Positions 13,497 through 23,276 of a stretch of 64,000 nt of DNA are shown here, piece by piece. Numbering within the stretch: position 1 is the stretch's first letter; each line of letters starts with the position of its first letter. The DNA is taken from contig NZ_CP014164.1 of assembly GCF_001543285.1 (NCBI RefSeq), forward strand, positions 1,612,001 through 1,676,000, read 5' to 3'. Made by a program: the position numbers and the translations under genes. The notes below the pieces were generated by a model. That model was not told where the DNA came from. It saw nothing but the letters and a program-made list of their open reading frames with translations, and did no database searches. Source of the stretch: Aerococcus viridans. GTDB taxonomy: Bacteria; Bacillota; Bacilli; Lactobacillales; Aerococcaceae.

Positions 13497-14333
13497 TTAT
13501 AAAGGCCAGCCCTGTGTAATAAACCGTAAGCAATCTGGTAAGTGCTTAGACCAATATTCTTCTGAATGTTCATCCCCATGGAAAATATTCAAGGACACAT
13601 TTTCTGGCGCCACACCTGCCTGCATCACCTGTTGGCTATATTTAATGGCATCCGTAATATAAGCCTGTTCAGTATAAGGACCGATGATCATCTCATCTAT
13701 CTCGTCCCCTTCTTCAGTCCCGCATTCGATATAAATCCGTTGGTCATTTGGCAAATCCACCCGTTCAATAAACCGGTCAAAATCTTGCGCAACTGCCCAA
13801 TTGGTTAATGAAAAAATCCCTAACCGACCAATTTTGTCCTTATAAGCAGCGCCAAGATACGTTGAAATAGTCGCCCCAAAGGAAGACCCTACCATCGCCG
13901 TGTGAGCAGCGTCTGGTATAGTCCGGTAGTGTTTGTCAACAAAGTCTTTGACAATGGTCACCACAAACTCAGAAAACTCAGCGCCTCGTCCCCCTTGACC
14001 AGATAGTCTTGGATCGTAGGCATCCTTGAGCGTCCACGGCAGGTATTCCAAGGTCCGCATCTCCTCGCCATTATCAATGCCGACAATAATCATACTTGGT
14101 AAATCCGGATTCCGCTTGATTGCGTGAATTGTTTTCCAAGAATGTTTCGAAAAAGCTTCCTTAGAATGAAATACATTCTGCCCGTCATGCATATAAACAA
14201 CGGGATAATGCTTGTCCGGATGCGCTTCATAGTCCTTAGGTAAGAGGACACGAATTCGCCGCTTAGCCAAGGTATAAGGCACATCTAAAATATGTTCTTT
14301 CAGTTCCAAATAGAAAAATGGGGCAAACGCCAT
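13497..14333 (-). CDS. Alpha/beta-hydrolase esterase (esterase D / Fes family)
   Basis: A 278-residue cytosolic serine hydrolase of the putative-esterase family. It shows the strand and oxyanion segment YPVVYMHDGQNVF (about 43-55), the nucleophile elbow GSSFG (Ser151), and a late histidine in FHGDEHSEEYW. No signal peptide is seen. The ATG at 14333 is chosen because GGAGGAGAG lies 7 bases before it; the longer frame to 14375 is unsupported. The natural substrate is unknown; relatives act on small acyl esters or ferric siderophores. It is followed by a hairpin and lies 92 bp downstream of ylbG on the same strand, so the two may be co-transcribed. Confidence 0.85.
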   Translation of the reverse strand: MAFAPFFYLELKEHILDVPYTLAKRRIRVLLPKDYEAHPDKHYPVVYMHDGQNVFHSKEAFSKHSWKTIHAIKRNPDLPSMIIVGIDNGEEMRTLEYLPWTLKDAYDPRLSGQGGRGAEFSEFVVTIVKDFVDKHYRTIPDAAHTAMVGSSFGATISTYLGAAYKDKIGRLGIFSLTNWAVAQDFDRFIERVDLPNDQRIYIECGTEEGDEIDEMIIGPYTEQAYITDAIKYSQQVMQAGVAPENVSLNIFHGDEHSEEYWSKHLPDCLRFITQGWPL

Positions 14334-14426
14334 ACTGACTCTCCTCCAAAGATTGAAAAAGGACCCTGGGCACATTCAATCCTAAGGTCCCTTCAAACTT
14401 TCATTTACTATACATTTTATTATATA

Positions 14427-14750
14427 TTACGCATACCGTTCATTCAAACGATCTTTATCATCCGAATCCTTCTTGGCCATCAAGTCTGCCGCATAGGTAT
14501 CAAAGGCCGTCGCATAATCCGTCGCCATCGCCTGCCTAGGAGACACATCCACCCGACGCACGAAATGCAACTTCTCAAGATTCTTTTGAATGTGGTCCGC
14601 TTCCGACACATCCGTGTACAAAACCGCATACTTCATCTTCCGCGACACATAATAAACGAAACCGTACTTTTGTAACTGTTTAACTTTTTTATTTGAATAC
14701 ATCCACACAATCAACGCTTGCCGTGACTGTGCTTGATCATAAATACTCAT
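14427..14750 (-). CDS. ylbG: YlbG family protein (UPF0298 / DUF2129)
   Basis: A 107-residue protein of the small Firmicutes YlbG family, recognised by the start ALIVWMYSNKKVKQLQKYG and the middle YVSRKMKYAVLYTD and VRRVDVSPR. The function is not known. The family gene lies near pyc and ftsW in Bacillus, as here. The start has AAAGGAAG upstream. The C-terminal 25 residues are charged and probably flexible. Confidence 0.85.
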   Translation of the reverse strand: MSIYDQAQSRQALIVWMYSNKKVKQLQKYGFVYYVSRKMKYAVLYTDVSEADHIQKNLEKLHFVRRVDVSPRQAMATDYATAFDTYAADLMAKKDSDDKDRLNERYA

Positions 14751-14836
14751 ATTATCGACTTCCTTTAATCACTCGCTTTAATCTCATTATAACAGGAATT
14801 CATCTGCCAGTAACCCTTAAACCTTTATATGGCAAA

Positions 14837-14866
14837 ATAACGGGCCCAAACTTGCTGGCCCGCTAT
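14837..14866 (-). terminator. Terminator of pyc
   Basis: ATAACGGGCCC and the complement GGGCC.CGCTAT pair across about 8 bases, 15 bp after the pyruvate carboxylase stop codon, with T-runs on the minus strand. It separates pyc from ylbG. Confidence 0.75.
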
Positions 14867-14880
14867 TCTTACCTCTTATT

Positions 14881-17800
14881 TTATTCCAATACTAATAGCA
14901 AGTCACCAGAATTTACTTGGTCGCCGTTGGCAACAAGTAATTCTTTCACAACTGCCTTACGCGGTGCTTTCAAAGTAGTCTCCATCTTCATGGCTTCAGA
15001 AATCAACAGTAATTGACCTTCTTCAATTTCATCACCTTGTTGCACCTGAACATCAAGGATTGTACCAGGCATTGTCGCTGCAATATGGTTTGTATTGCCG
15101 TGATCAGCTTTACGACGAACAGCAGCCGTTGTTTTAGCATTGGCGTCACGTACTATAATTTCACGAGATTGTCCGTTTAATTCAAAGAAGACAATCCGTT
15201 GACCAGTTTCATCCAACTCACCAATTTGGATTAAGCGGATGTATAAGACTTTACCCTTTTGAATTTCAACATTCACAGTTTCACCAGTCTTCATACCATA
15301 GAAGAAGCTTGGTGTTGGGATGATTGAAACATCAGAATAACGTTCGAGTTTATGACGGTAGTCTACAAAAACATCAGGATACATAATGTAAGATAAGACG
15401 TCTTGGTCGTCTACATCTTCATCACCTAATTTAGCAATCAATTCTTGACGAGTAGCTTCAAAATCAATTGGCGCTAAGTGTTCACCTGGACGATCAGTTG
15501 AAGCCTCTTCACCTTTTAAGATGATGTCAGATACATCTTGTGGGAATCCACCTTCTGGTTGACCGATTTTACCTTTAAATAAATCGATAACAGATTGAGG
15601 GAAGTCGTATTTTTTCCCTTCTGCGAAGAATTTATCAATTGTTAGGTCATTTTGAACCATAAATAAGGCCATATCACCAACGACTTTAGATGAAGGGGTA
15701 ACTTTAACGATATCACCAAACAAGAAGTTTACATCATGATACATTTGTTTTACTTCGTCCCAACGACTACCCAAACCAACAGATTTAGCTTGTTGTTGTA
15801 AGTTTGTATATTGACCACCAGGCATCTCTGTAGTGTAGATTTCAGTTTCTGGACCCTCTAAACCTGAAGTGAATTCATCGTAGTAAGAACGCACACCTAA
15901 CCAGTATTGGTTAATTTTCTCTGCATTTTGTACGTGGATATTTGGTTTACGGTCGTTATACTCCATCGCATAATATAGTGATTGCATAGATGGTTGTGAT
16001 GTTGTTGAAGCAAAGGCAGAAGATGCCACATCCACAATGTCTACACCTGCACGTGATGCTTCAGTGTAAGTTAAGATACCGTTACCTGCAGTGTCATGCG
16101 TATGCAAGTGAATTGGCACATCTACATTGTCTTTTAATTCTGAAATTAAAGCATAAGCAGCTTGAGGTTTTAATAAACCAGCCATATCTTTCACTGCAAT
16201 AATATCTGCGCCCATTGCTTGTAACTCTTTAGCCAACTTCACATAGTAGTCTAGAGAATACTTAGTACGCTCTGGATTTAAGATATCACCTGTATAACAC
16301 ATTGTCGCTTCAGCGATCTTACCAGCATCTTTCACATATTGAATTGGTTTTTCAATTTGTTTAGTCCAGTTTAATGAGTCAAACACACGGAAGACGTCAA
16401 TTCCTGAAGCTGCAGCCTGGTCAATGAAAGCTTTCAACGTGTTATCTGGGTATGAAGTGTAACCTACCGCATTTGAACCACGGAATAACATTTGTAGCAA
16501 GGTATTTGGCATTGCTTCACGCAACTGCTCTAGACGGCTCCAAGGGTTTTCAGTTAAGAAACGGAAGGCTGCATCAAATGTCGCCCCACCCCAAACTTCC
16601 ATAGAGAATAGGTTTGGCAAAGCATCTTCCATCACTTTAGCTGGTTTCACCATGTCACGGGTACGCATACGAGTCGCAATCAACGATTGGTGTGCGTCAC
16701 GCATTGTCGTATCCGTTAACAATAGGTCATTTGAATTTTTAATAAAGTCTTGAACACCCTTAACACCATCACGGTCTAAAATTTGTTTAGCTGATAGGCC
16801 ATTACGGTCCACCAGCTCAATTTTAGGGGTTGGGATGGTTTCGAATTGCCCTTTTTCATTTTCAATACCCGGGAAGCCATTTACAGAAATGTCTCCAATA
16901 TATTGTAAGACTTTGTTCCCACGGTCGCGGTTGCGTTCTTTAGGGAAATCAAACAATTCAGGTGTATTATCGATGAATACAGTGTTTGCAGTACCTGCTT
17001 GGAAGACAGGATGGTTTACAACGTTACGCAAGAATGGAATGTTGTTCTTAACCCCACGCACACGATACTCTCTTAAGGCACGGTCGGTTTTGGCTACCGT
17101 ATCTTCGAAATCTGTACCGTAAGTGATTAACTTAGCAATCATTGAGTCAAAGTACGGACTAACAACTGTATTTTGGAAACCATTACCCGCATCTAAACGG
17201 ACACCAAAACCGCCTGGAGAACGGTAAGTATTGATTTTACCTGTATCTGGGAAGAAGTTGTTATTTGGATCCTCTGTAGTTACACGACATTGGATTGCAA
17301 AACCATTTAATGGTAAGTCTTCTTGTGCTGGTAAACCAATTTCACTTAAGCTTTCACCTGCAGCAACACGGATCTGTGTTTGGACAATGTCCACACCAGT
17401 GATTTGCTCTGTAATTGTATGTTCTACTTGGACACGAGGGTTTACTTCGATAAAGTAGAAGTCATCGCCATCTAACAAGAACTCAACAGTTCCGGCATTA
17501 GCGTAGTCCACTGAATCTAAGAAGTCACGGGCAGAATTACAGATACGGTTACGTAATTCCATTGACATGTTTACAGTTGGGGCAACCTCAACCACTTTTT
17601 GGTGACGACGTTGAACTGAACAGTCACGTTCCCATAAATGCATAGTGTTTCCTTGCTCATCAGCCATGATTTGAACTTCAATATGTTTAGGTCCTTCTAC
17701 GTATTTCTCAACGTAGGCTTCACCTGAACCAAAAGCTTTAGTCGCTTCAGAAACCGCTAGACGGTATTGTTCTGCTACTTCATCTTCTGAACGTACCACA

Positions 17801-18309
17801 CGCATACCACGTCCTCCACCACCTAAGGCAGCTTTGATGATAATTGGGTAACCAGCAGTTTTACCAAATTCAAACACTTCTTCAAGACTTTCAACTGGTC
17901 CATCAGAACCTGGAATCAACGGAATATTCGCTTTTTTAGCTGCTTCACGAGCTTTTACTTTATCCCCGAACATATCTAAAATTTCGTGTGAAGGACCAAT
18001 AAACTTGATGCCCTCTTCCTCACAACGACGCGCAAATTCAGTATTTTCAGACAGGAAGCCGTAACCAGGGTGAATCGCGTCAGCATTCACATCTTTCGCA
18101 ATTTGAATAATCGATTCGATATCTAAATAAGCTTCAACAGCCTTTTTATCCTTAGACAATAAATAAGACTCATCCGCCTTGAAACGGTGAACTGATACTT
18201 CATCCTCTTGTGAATAAACTGCGACTGTACTAATTCCTAGTTCAAAACACGCTCGGAAAATACGGATTGCGATTTCCCCACGGTTCGCAACTAACACTTT
18301 ATTTATCAT
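14881..18309 (-). CDS. pyc: Pyruvate carboxylase
   Basis: Biotin-dependent conversion of pyruvate, bicarbonate and ATP to oxaloacetate, feeding aspartate and the lysine/threonine branch (dapA and thrC are also in this window). The 1142 residues match the full-length single-chain enzyme: biotin carboxylase (about 1-450, ATP-grasp loop GGGGRGM at 163-169, VNPRVQVEH later), carboxyltransferase TIM barrel (about 530-810, starting TDTTMRDAHQS), allosteric/conserved C domain, and biotinyl domain with SEAMKMET (biotinyl Lys1108). The ATG at 18309 has GAGGGAG upstream. It is a single-gene unit with its own terminator. Confidence 0.97.
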   Translation of the reverse strand: MINKVLVANRGEIAIRIFRACFELGISTVAVYSQEDEVSVHRFKADESYLLSKDKKAVEAYLDIESIIQIAKDVNADAIHPGYGFLSENTEFARRCEEEGIKFIGPSHEILDMFGDKVKAREAAKKANIPLIPGSDGPVESLEEVFEFGKTAGYPIIIKAALGGGGRGMRVVRSEDEVAEQYRLAVSEATKAFGSGEAYVEKYVEGPKHIEVQIMADEQGNTMHLWERDCSVQRRHQKVVEVAPTVNMSMELRNRICNSARDFLDSVDYANAGTVEFLLDGDDFYFIEVNPRVQVEHTITEQITGVDIVQTQIRVAAGESLSEIGLPAQEDLPLNGFAIQCRVTTEDPNNNFFPDTGKINTYRSPGGFGVRLDAGNGFQNTVVSPYFDSMIAKLITYGTDFEDTVAKTDRALREYRVRGVKNNIPFLRNVVNHPVFQAGTANTVFIDNTPELFDFPKERNRDRGNKVLQYIGDISVNGFPGIENEKGQFETIPTPKIELVDRNGLSAKQILDRDGVKGVQDFIKNSNDLLLTDTTMRDAHQSLIATRMRTRDMVKPAKVMEDALPNLFSMEVWGGATFDAAFRFLTENPWSRLEQLREAMPNTLLQMLFRGSNAVGYTSYPDNTLKAFIDQAAASGIDVFRVFDSLNWTKQIEKPIQYVKDAGKIAEATMCYTGDILNPERTKYSLDYYVKLAKELQAMGADIIAVKDMAGLLKPQAAYALISELKDNVDVPIHLHTHDTAGNGILTYTEASRAGVDIVDVASSAFASTTSQPSMQSLYYAMEYNDRKPNIHVQNAEKINQYWLGVRSYYDEFTSGLEGPETEIYTTEMPGGQYTNLQQQAKSVGLGSRWDEVKQMYHDVNFLFGDIVKVTPSSKVVGDMALFMVQNDLTIDKFFAEGKKYDFPQSVIDLFKGKIGQPEGGFPQDVSDIILKGEEASTDRPGEHLAPIDFEATRQELIAKLGDEDVDDQDVLSYIMYPDVFVDYRHKLERYSDVSIIPTPSFFYGMKTGETVNVEIQKGKVLYIRLIQIGELDETGQRIVFFELNGQSREIIVRDANAKTTAAVRRKADHGNTNHIAATMPGTILDVQVQQGDEIEEGQLLLISEAMKMETTLKAPRKAVVKELLVANGDQVNSGDLLLVLE

Positions 18310-18577
18310 ATATAGTAACTCCCTCTCTTACGTCTCTCATTTCTTGACGCTTGTTTCCACTAGCCAATTGTATCATAGTTTGCCATATTTTGAACAATTT
18401 TGATATAGGAAAATGAAAGAAATCTCATTTTATTATCATAATTGACAGATGTTAACGTTTTACTTTTCACCAATCGGCTATTATGGTGTTTTGTACTTCA
18501 TGATCAATTAGTCTAGAGCTAAAAAGAAAGCTTTTTCTTCTATAATGATTTAGTAATTATGCCTTTTATCAAAAAAA
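18310..18577. other. Intergenic region between PTS gene and pyc
   Basis: About 270 AT-rich bases that must hold the pyc promoter (minus strand). I see no gene, riboswitch or convincing operator here. Confidence 0.4.
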
Positions 18578-18599
18578 AGCTGAGGTTTACCCCCAACTT
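18578..18599 (-). terminator. Terminator of the PTS gene
   Basis: AGTTGGGG pairs with CCTCAGCT (minus strand, two G-U pairs) around GTAAA and is followed by eight T residues, 10 bases after the PTS gene stop codon. Confidence 0.75.
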
Positions 18600-18609
18600 C
18601 TCTTAAATA

Positions 18610-20103
18610 TTATTGATTTTCTATTTTTTTCATTTCATCGGCAACGAATTGGACGTCTGTTCCGACAATAACATGTAAGTGGTTTTTATCTAAGACGTTC
18701 ACCCCGGGTACACCAAGACCTTTGATTCTTGCTTGATCGACTTGGTCAACATCGTCTAATTCAAAACGTAATCGGGTTGCACAGTTGTAATAGCTACGGA
18801 TGTTGTCTTGTCCACCAACAGCATCATAGATGACATTCGCCATGCGTGAATATTTATCATCGCTAGCTTGAGATCCACTACCTTTTTTGCCAGCAGTAGT
18901 TTCTGAATCAGATTCTGTAATCGCTGCTTCAGTTACGGCATTTTCACCGCGTCCCGGTGTGGCAAAATCGAATTTACGGATAGCAAAATCGAAGATAAAG
19001 TAGTAAACCACAAACATGACTAAACCTAGAACTAACAGCATTAATGGTTGGTTAGCAATCGGCACATTCAAGCTTAAGGCAAAGTCAACTAACCCTGCCG
19101 AGAACCCGAATCCAGCAGTCCAGTGGAAGGTTGCTGCAACAAACATTGAAACCCCTGTTAGGAAGGCGTGAACCAAGTATAATCCTGGCGCTGCAAACAT
19201 AAATGAGAATTCTAGAGGTTCAGTAATTCCTGTGAAGAATGAAGCGAAAGCACCAGCAATCATGGTACCAGCTGCAATTTTCTTCGCTTTTGATTCTGCA
19301 TTCTTATACATGGCCAAAGCTGCCCCAGGTAAACCGAACATCATGATTGGGAAGAAGCCGGCTTGGTACATTCCAGTAACCCCTTTTACCCCTTCAGAGG
19401 CCCAGAAGTTTCCGATGTCATTAATCCCAATTAAATCAAACCAGAATACTGAGTTTAAGGCGTGGTGTAAACCAGTTGGAATTAGTAACTTGTTGAAGAA
19501 ACCGTAAATACCAGCACCTAGCGCGCCAAGGCCTGAGATGAACGTACCGAATCCTACTAAAGCGTCATAAGCTACTGGCCAAACGAAATACAGCAGTAAA
19601 GATATGATTAACATAGCACCTGCTGTTAAGATTGGAATCAACCGTCTACCTGAGAAGAATGCGAGCGCTGTTGGCAATTTAGTACCTGAATAGCGGTTAT
19701 ATAAGGCTGCCGCTACTGAACCAGAAATAATGGCCATAAAGACATTTTGTGTTGCGCCGAAAGCCATCGGTACTTCTTCAACAGGCATATTGAGTAAGAC
19801 ACTTAAACCAGCCGTTGATAATAGGTTTGTCACAATGAGGTAACCGACTAAACCTGATAAACCAGCCGCCCCATTGGAATCCTTAGATAATCCTGTAGCA
19901 ATACCCACTGAAAATAGAATCGGTAAATTGTTGATAATGGCAGTCCCTGATTGAATCAGGAAGACAGCCGCTTGGTTAGACCCGTCACCAGAAAGTCCAG
20001 CTGGATCAATCCAATAACCAATCCCCATTAATAAAGACGCAACAGGTAAAATCGATACCGGTAACATGATCGATTTTCCTAAATTTTGTAAATAATTTTT
20101 CAT
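18610..20103 (-). CDS. PTS transporter subunit IIBC, N-acetylglucosamine/glucose type
   Basis: A 497-residue membrane permease that imports and phosphorylates an amino sugar or glucose. The IIC part (about 1-380) has about ten hydrophobic segments and the family signatures LIPTGLHHALNSVFW, FFTGITEPLEFSFMF and an HWTAGFGFSAG loop. A Ser/Gly-rich linker leads to the IIB domain, with phosphocysteine Cys441 in YYNCATRLRF. There is no IIA domain, so a separate IIA must serve it. GlcNAc specificity (NagE-like) is favoured by sequence feel and by the nearby nanE relic, but is not proven. It lies 55 bp downstream of the DUF7916-like gene, probably in one operon. Confidence 0.85.
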   Translation of the reverse strand: MKNYLQNLGKSIMLPVSILPVASLLMGIGYWIDPAGLSGDGSNQAAVFLIQSGTAIINNLPILFSVGIATGLSKDSNGAAGLSGLVGYLIVTNLLSTAGLSVLLNMPVEEVPMAFGATQNVFMAIISGSVAAALYNRYSGTKLPTALAFFSGRRLIPILTAGAMLIISLLLYFVWPVAYDALVGFGTFISGLGALGAGIYGFFNKLLIPTGLHHALNSVFWFDLIGINDIGNFWASEGVKGVTGMYQAGFFPIMMFGLPGAALAMYKNAESKAKKIAAGTMIAGAFASFFTGITEPLEFSFMFAAPGLYLVHAFLTGVSMFVAATFHWTAGFGFSAGLVDFALSLNVPIANQPLMLLVLGLVMFVVYYFIFDFAIRKFDFATPGRGENAVTEAAITESDSETTAGKKGSGSQASDDKYSRMANVIYDAVGGQDNIRSYYNCATRLRFELDDVDQVDQARIKGLGVPGVNVLDKNHLHVIVGTDVQFVADEMKKIENQ

Positions 20104-20158
20104 ATTATCTTATCCTCCCTTTTGATAAAGACAATTTTTAATATACATTGATGATCTA

Positions 20159-21061
20159 TCAACGGTTTACAGACTGAGCCATGCGGAAATAAGTATGCCG
20201 TTTACCCCGCACCGCCAAACTCAAAGCGGTGATATTTTCTGGATCAGGCATCCTACCGTAGGCACCATCACCAATGTGGTGGCAGTCTACGCCAACACGT
20301 TTATTGGATAAACCTATCGTTTCAATCACTGAAGCTTGGGCAGACTCTTGACTCGTCCCAATCGTCGCCATCACCAATCCACCACGTGCATGCACACTTT
20401 TCGTGACCGCCTGGTTTTCAAGCTCATTCACCCCAGGCGCCGTATTCACAGCCGGAATCAAGACCCCGTCAGCGCCCTCATCCATAAACCCAAGCAAAGC
20501 CTCTTCATTGACGATACTCTCCGTAAGCCCCGCCCCATGCATTTTACCCGCAAAGACTAGCCCTGAAAAATATTTTTTCGTTTCTTTGACTGCGTCCTTG
20601 ATTGCTGACATAGTCACACCCGTAGCTGGATTCCCTGTCAGTAAAATCATGTCTACACCCAAATCATTCGTCGCTTGTAAACTCGCTTTAGACACCAAGC
20701 GACCTGGATTTAAAGACACCCGACTTTCAAGCAATTCCTGCTCTTCATCAACAGGTTCCAAATTGATTGCAATCGGTCTTCCGATTAATCGCTTTAATTC
20801 ACGGATGGTTTCTTTTGACCCCGCAAATGCTTCCAGACCTGGAATTTCTGGGTTGAAGACATCTAACTCATTCAAGACAATGATATCTGCACCAAACGTC
20901 GCCATCACTTCAGGGTTTGACAGCCCTTGAATCAAAGGCGGCGATGTCACTACGGTTTCTGCAATAATGGTCCGTCCTTCACTGGCAAAAATAGCTTTCT
21001 TTAATTGGCCAGCATCCATCTGATTGATCTCGCTGGCACTAGCTGAAATTAAACGTTTCAT
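20159..21061 (-). CDS. DUF7916-like TIM-barrel protein, partner of PTS
   Basis: A 300-residue predicted cytosolic TIM-barrel. Conserved-looking segments are GRTIIAETVV, GADIIVLNELDV, GRPIAINLEPVD, DMILLTGNPATGV, VFAGKMHGAG, GADGVLIPAVNTAPGV and CHHIGDGAYGRMPDPENI. This pattern matches a family I recall as DUF7916 (sometimes mislabelled haloacid dehalogenase-like or PEP mutase-like), commonly next to sugar PTS genes. Its reaction is unknown; phosphosugar binding is plausible. Start ATG 21061 has a GGAGGAGAG site. It is the first gene of the PTS operon, with a 17-bp perfect palindrome about 130 bp upstream. Confidence 0.65.
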   Translation of the reverse strand: MKRLISASASEINQMDAGQLKKAIFASEGRTIIAETVVTSPPLIQGLSNPEVMATFGADIIVLNELDVFNPEIPGLEAFAGSKETIRELKRLIGRPIAINLEPVDEEQELLESRVSLNPGRLVSKASLQATNDLGVDMILLTGNPATGVTMSAIKDAVKETKKYFSGLVFAGKMHGAGLTESIVNEEALLGFMDEGADGVLIPAVNTAPGVNELENQAVTKSVHARGGLVMATIGTSQESAQASVIETIGLSNKRVGVDCHHIGDGAYGRMPDPENITALSLAVRGKRHTYFRMAQSVNR

Positions 21062-21192
21062 TTCATCTCTCCTCCCTTTGCAAAAGGCTAGCTCACCAAC
21101 AACTAACCGATTACATTCCTATCAGAAATTATATCAATTTTGATCGCCATTACCAAACTTTTATGCAAAAAAAGTGATATATATACTAGTCA

Positions 21193-21209
21193 TCTAGACT
21201 ACGTCTAGA
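21193..21209. promoter_or_regulatory. Candidate operator palindrome upstream of the PTS operon
   Basis: TCTAGACTACGTCTAGA has perfect 7-bp arms around TAC, placed about 130 bp before the first gene of the operon and beside the AT-rich stretch TGATATATATACTAG that could hold a promoter. It resembles GntR-family operators in style (a TCTAGA core as in NagR sites). No regulator gene is adjacent. Confidence 0.45.
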
Positions 21210-21289
21210 ATAATAAACCCTTTTTATAGGATTTAGTAATTAAGCCTTCGGTTTGCACTTTTCCTAGCATCACCTTAAATGCATTGGGA

Positions 21290-21450
21290 CCGCCTCAGAC
21301 ATAGCAAAGTAGTCCCGACGAAATCAATCCCTTGTTCAAAGACATTACCCCGCCCATTTCTGAATCCAGAGGTTAACCTAGTAAGGCTTAGCAAGATACG
21401 ATGATTCCGTCTTTAACTTGTTGCATAAATTGTGTTTTATTCATGATCAT
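21290..21450 (-). pseudogene. nanE: Decayed nanE (N-acetylmannosamine-6-phosphate epimerase)
   Basis: A short frame starts at ATG 21450 behind AAGGAAG and encodes MNKTQFMQQVKDGIIVSC before a stop at 21388. It matches the NanE start (..GLIVSCQALP). Further along the same strand (about 21301-21350), in another frame, FEQGIDFVGTTL matches the NanE motif GFDFIGTTLSGYT. The roughly 130 codons normally between these motifs are missing, so the gene has suffered a large internal deletion and frame damage. ManNAc-6-P to GlcNAc-6-P conversion would fit the neighbouring amino-sugar PTS. Confidence 0.55.
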
Positions 21451-21651
21451 TTTACTTCCTTATGTTTATTCCTATAAAATCGCCATTAGAAAATAGTCTT
21501 TAGAATCCGTTTAAATGCTTTTTTATAAGGATTTAAAATTATTTTAAATGGATTATATATTTTAGAATCTACTTTCACCATTTCGTTTTTTTGCAATCTA
21601 TTTCCCCTGAAAAATGAAAGTAATTTCAATATTCGTTTTTACAAATATAAA

Positions 21652-21682
21652 AAGAACAGACCGCTTCAACAGATCTGTTCTT
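21652..21682 (-). terminator. Terminator of ftsW
   Basis: AAGAACAGA and TCTGTTCTT form a 9-bp perfect stem just downstream of the ftsW stop codon, followed on the minus strand by a T-rich run. Confidence 0.8.
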
Positions 21683-21691
21683 AGACATCAA

Positions 21692-23068
21692 TTATTCATT
21701 TTGTTCATGCAAGCCCGCTTGACTTGGTTTTGCCTTTTTGGCCCGAAGGCTACGTCGCCACGAACGATCAGAGGCGATAACGGATAAGGCGATACCTGTC
21801 ATCATACTCGTTACAAGAAGGCTAGACCCTCCATAAGACATGAAGGGGAAAGTAACGCCTGTTAAGGGAATTAACCCTAATACCCCACCCAAGTTTACAA
21901 AAGCTTGAATTAAAAAGTATGAACCAACACCAACAAGGACGGTTTGGTCATATATACGGTGCATTTTAATGGCTTTGTGGAAGATGTAAACCACTAGTGC
22001 AAAGTACAAAACAAGTACAAGCATCACGCCCCACAAACCAAATTCCTCTCCAATAATTGCCATAATAAAATCATTATGCGCTTCAGGCAAGTAGCCAAGT
22101 TTTTGGATAGAGTTTCCTGCACCCCGGCCAAGGATGCCACCATTTGATAAGGCATAATAGCCATAAACTAATTGCAGTCCTGTATCCTGTGCATCCGCGA
22201 ATGGATTAATAAAAGAGGTAAAGCGGGCAATCTGATAATTATCTATATGCGATAAATCAAATAGATTCAAGATAATAATAACTGAAATATACACAACAAT
22301 TGCTGCTAGAACTGATTTAGTCAGCCATTTCAGTGTTAGGCCAGAATTTAATAGGAGGATTACAAATAATGACCCAAGAATGAGTACACCACCTACATCT
22401 GGGAAGAAGAATACGAGCGCTACCCAAATACCAATAGCTGCCGCCTCTTTTTTGTATTGAGCAATCAATTTAAATGGACTATTTACTTCAGCAATCGTCT
22501 TCTGAACCTCATCCTTCGCTAAGAAATTAGCGACTAATAGAACCAAGGCTGGTTTTGCAAACTCTACTGGCTGAATGGAGAAGGCACCAACCCCAATCCA
22601 GCCTTGAGCTCCATTAATGGTTTCCCCAAATATGAAAGTGAAAACTAATAGGACCGTGACCCCTATATACATTAACTTTTGAAAACGTTGATGTCGCCAT
22701 ATTTCTGGCTTGATAATATAAATTAGAAAGATAGCGATGATACCAGCAACCGCAAAGAGGCCCTGTCTCTCTAAATAATAGTATGTCACTTGACCTGATG
22801 ATGTCGCTAGGTAAGATGATGCAGTTGTCACCATCAATAATCCAATTGTCAGCAGCAAGCCATATAATATCAAAATCTTCCCATCTAAATCTTCACAATG
22901 GGCAAGGACGCGTTTAAACCAGGATGGTCCTTCATGATTTCTTTCTTTTTTAGCTTGCTTACGCGCATTTTTAGATTGTTTTTTTGCTTTCTCTTTATCT
23001 AATGCATTTGATTTTTTTTGTTTTTCCTTATTTGCTTGGGCTTTTTTTCTTTTAGATTCTGTTGGCAC
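21692..23068 (-). CDS. ftsW: Cell division peptidoglycan glycosyltransferase FtsW (SEDS family)
   Basis: A 458-residue SEDS protein that polymerises septal peptidoglycan with its class B PBP partner. An unusual N-terminal 50-residue tail of Lys/Gln/Ala (coiled and cytosolic) precedes ten membrane helices. SEDS signatures are ATSSGQVTYYYLERQ, GAQGWIGVGAFSIQPVEFAKPALV, HNDFIMAIIGEEFG and PLTGVTFPFMSYGGSS. FtsW is favoured over RodA by the gene order with pyc and typA, as in Bacillus, and by the length. The start ATG 23068 has AGGAGG upstream. It has its own terminator. Confidence 0.92.
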   Translation of the reverse strand: MPTESKRKKAQANKEKQKKSNALDKEKAKKQSKNARKQAKKERNHEGPSWFKRVLAHCEDLDGKILILYGLLLTIGLLMVTTASSYLATSSGQVTYYYLERQGLFAVAGIIAIFLIYIIKPEIWRHQRFQKLMYIGVTVLLVFTFIFGETINGAQGWIGVGAFSIQPVEFAKPALVLLVANFLAKDEVQKTIAEVNSPFKLIAQYKKEAAAIGIWVALVFFFPDVGGVLILGSLFVILLLNSGLTLKWLTKSVLAAIVVYISVIIILNLFDLSHIDNYQIARFTSFINPFADAQDTGLQLVYGYYALSNGGILGRGAGNSIQKLGYLPEAHNDFIMAIIGEEFGLWGVMLVLVLYFALVVYIFHKAIKMHRIYDQTVLVGVGSYFLIQAFVNLGGVLGLIPLTGVTFPFMSYGGSSLLVTSMMTGIALSVIASDRSWRRSLRAKKAKPSQAGLHEQNE

Positions 23069-23276
23069 AATAGCCCTCCTTTATGGATTTTGTATGATGT
23101 TATACATCCGTTGATACTAGAAATAAGTAGTGGTATGGACAGCCATTACTCAGTTATCCATTATAGCATAATCGGCCCATACATTAGCGGAATCCTATTA
23201 CAATTTATTGAAAAATCAAACATGATTTATTGGTCAACCTACTATGTAATCTTCTCTGTAAAAAATAACCATAAAA

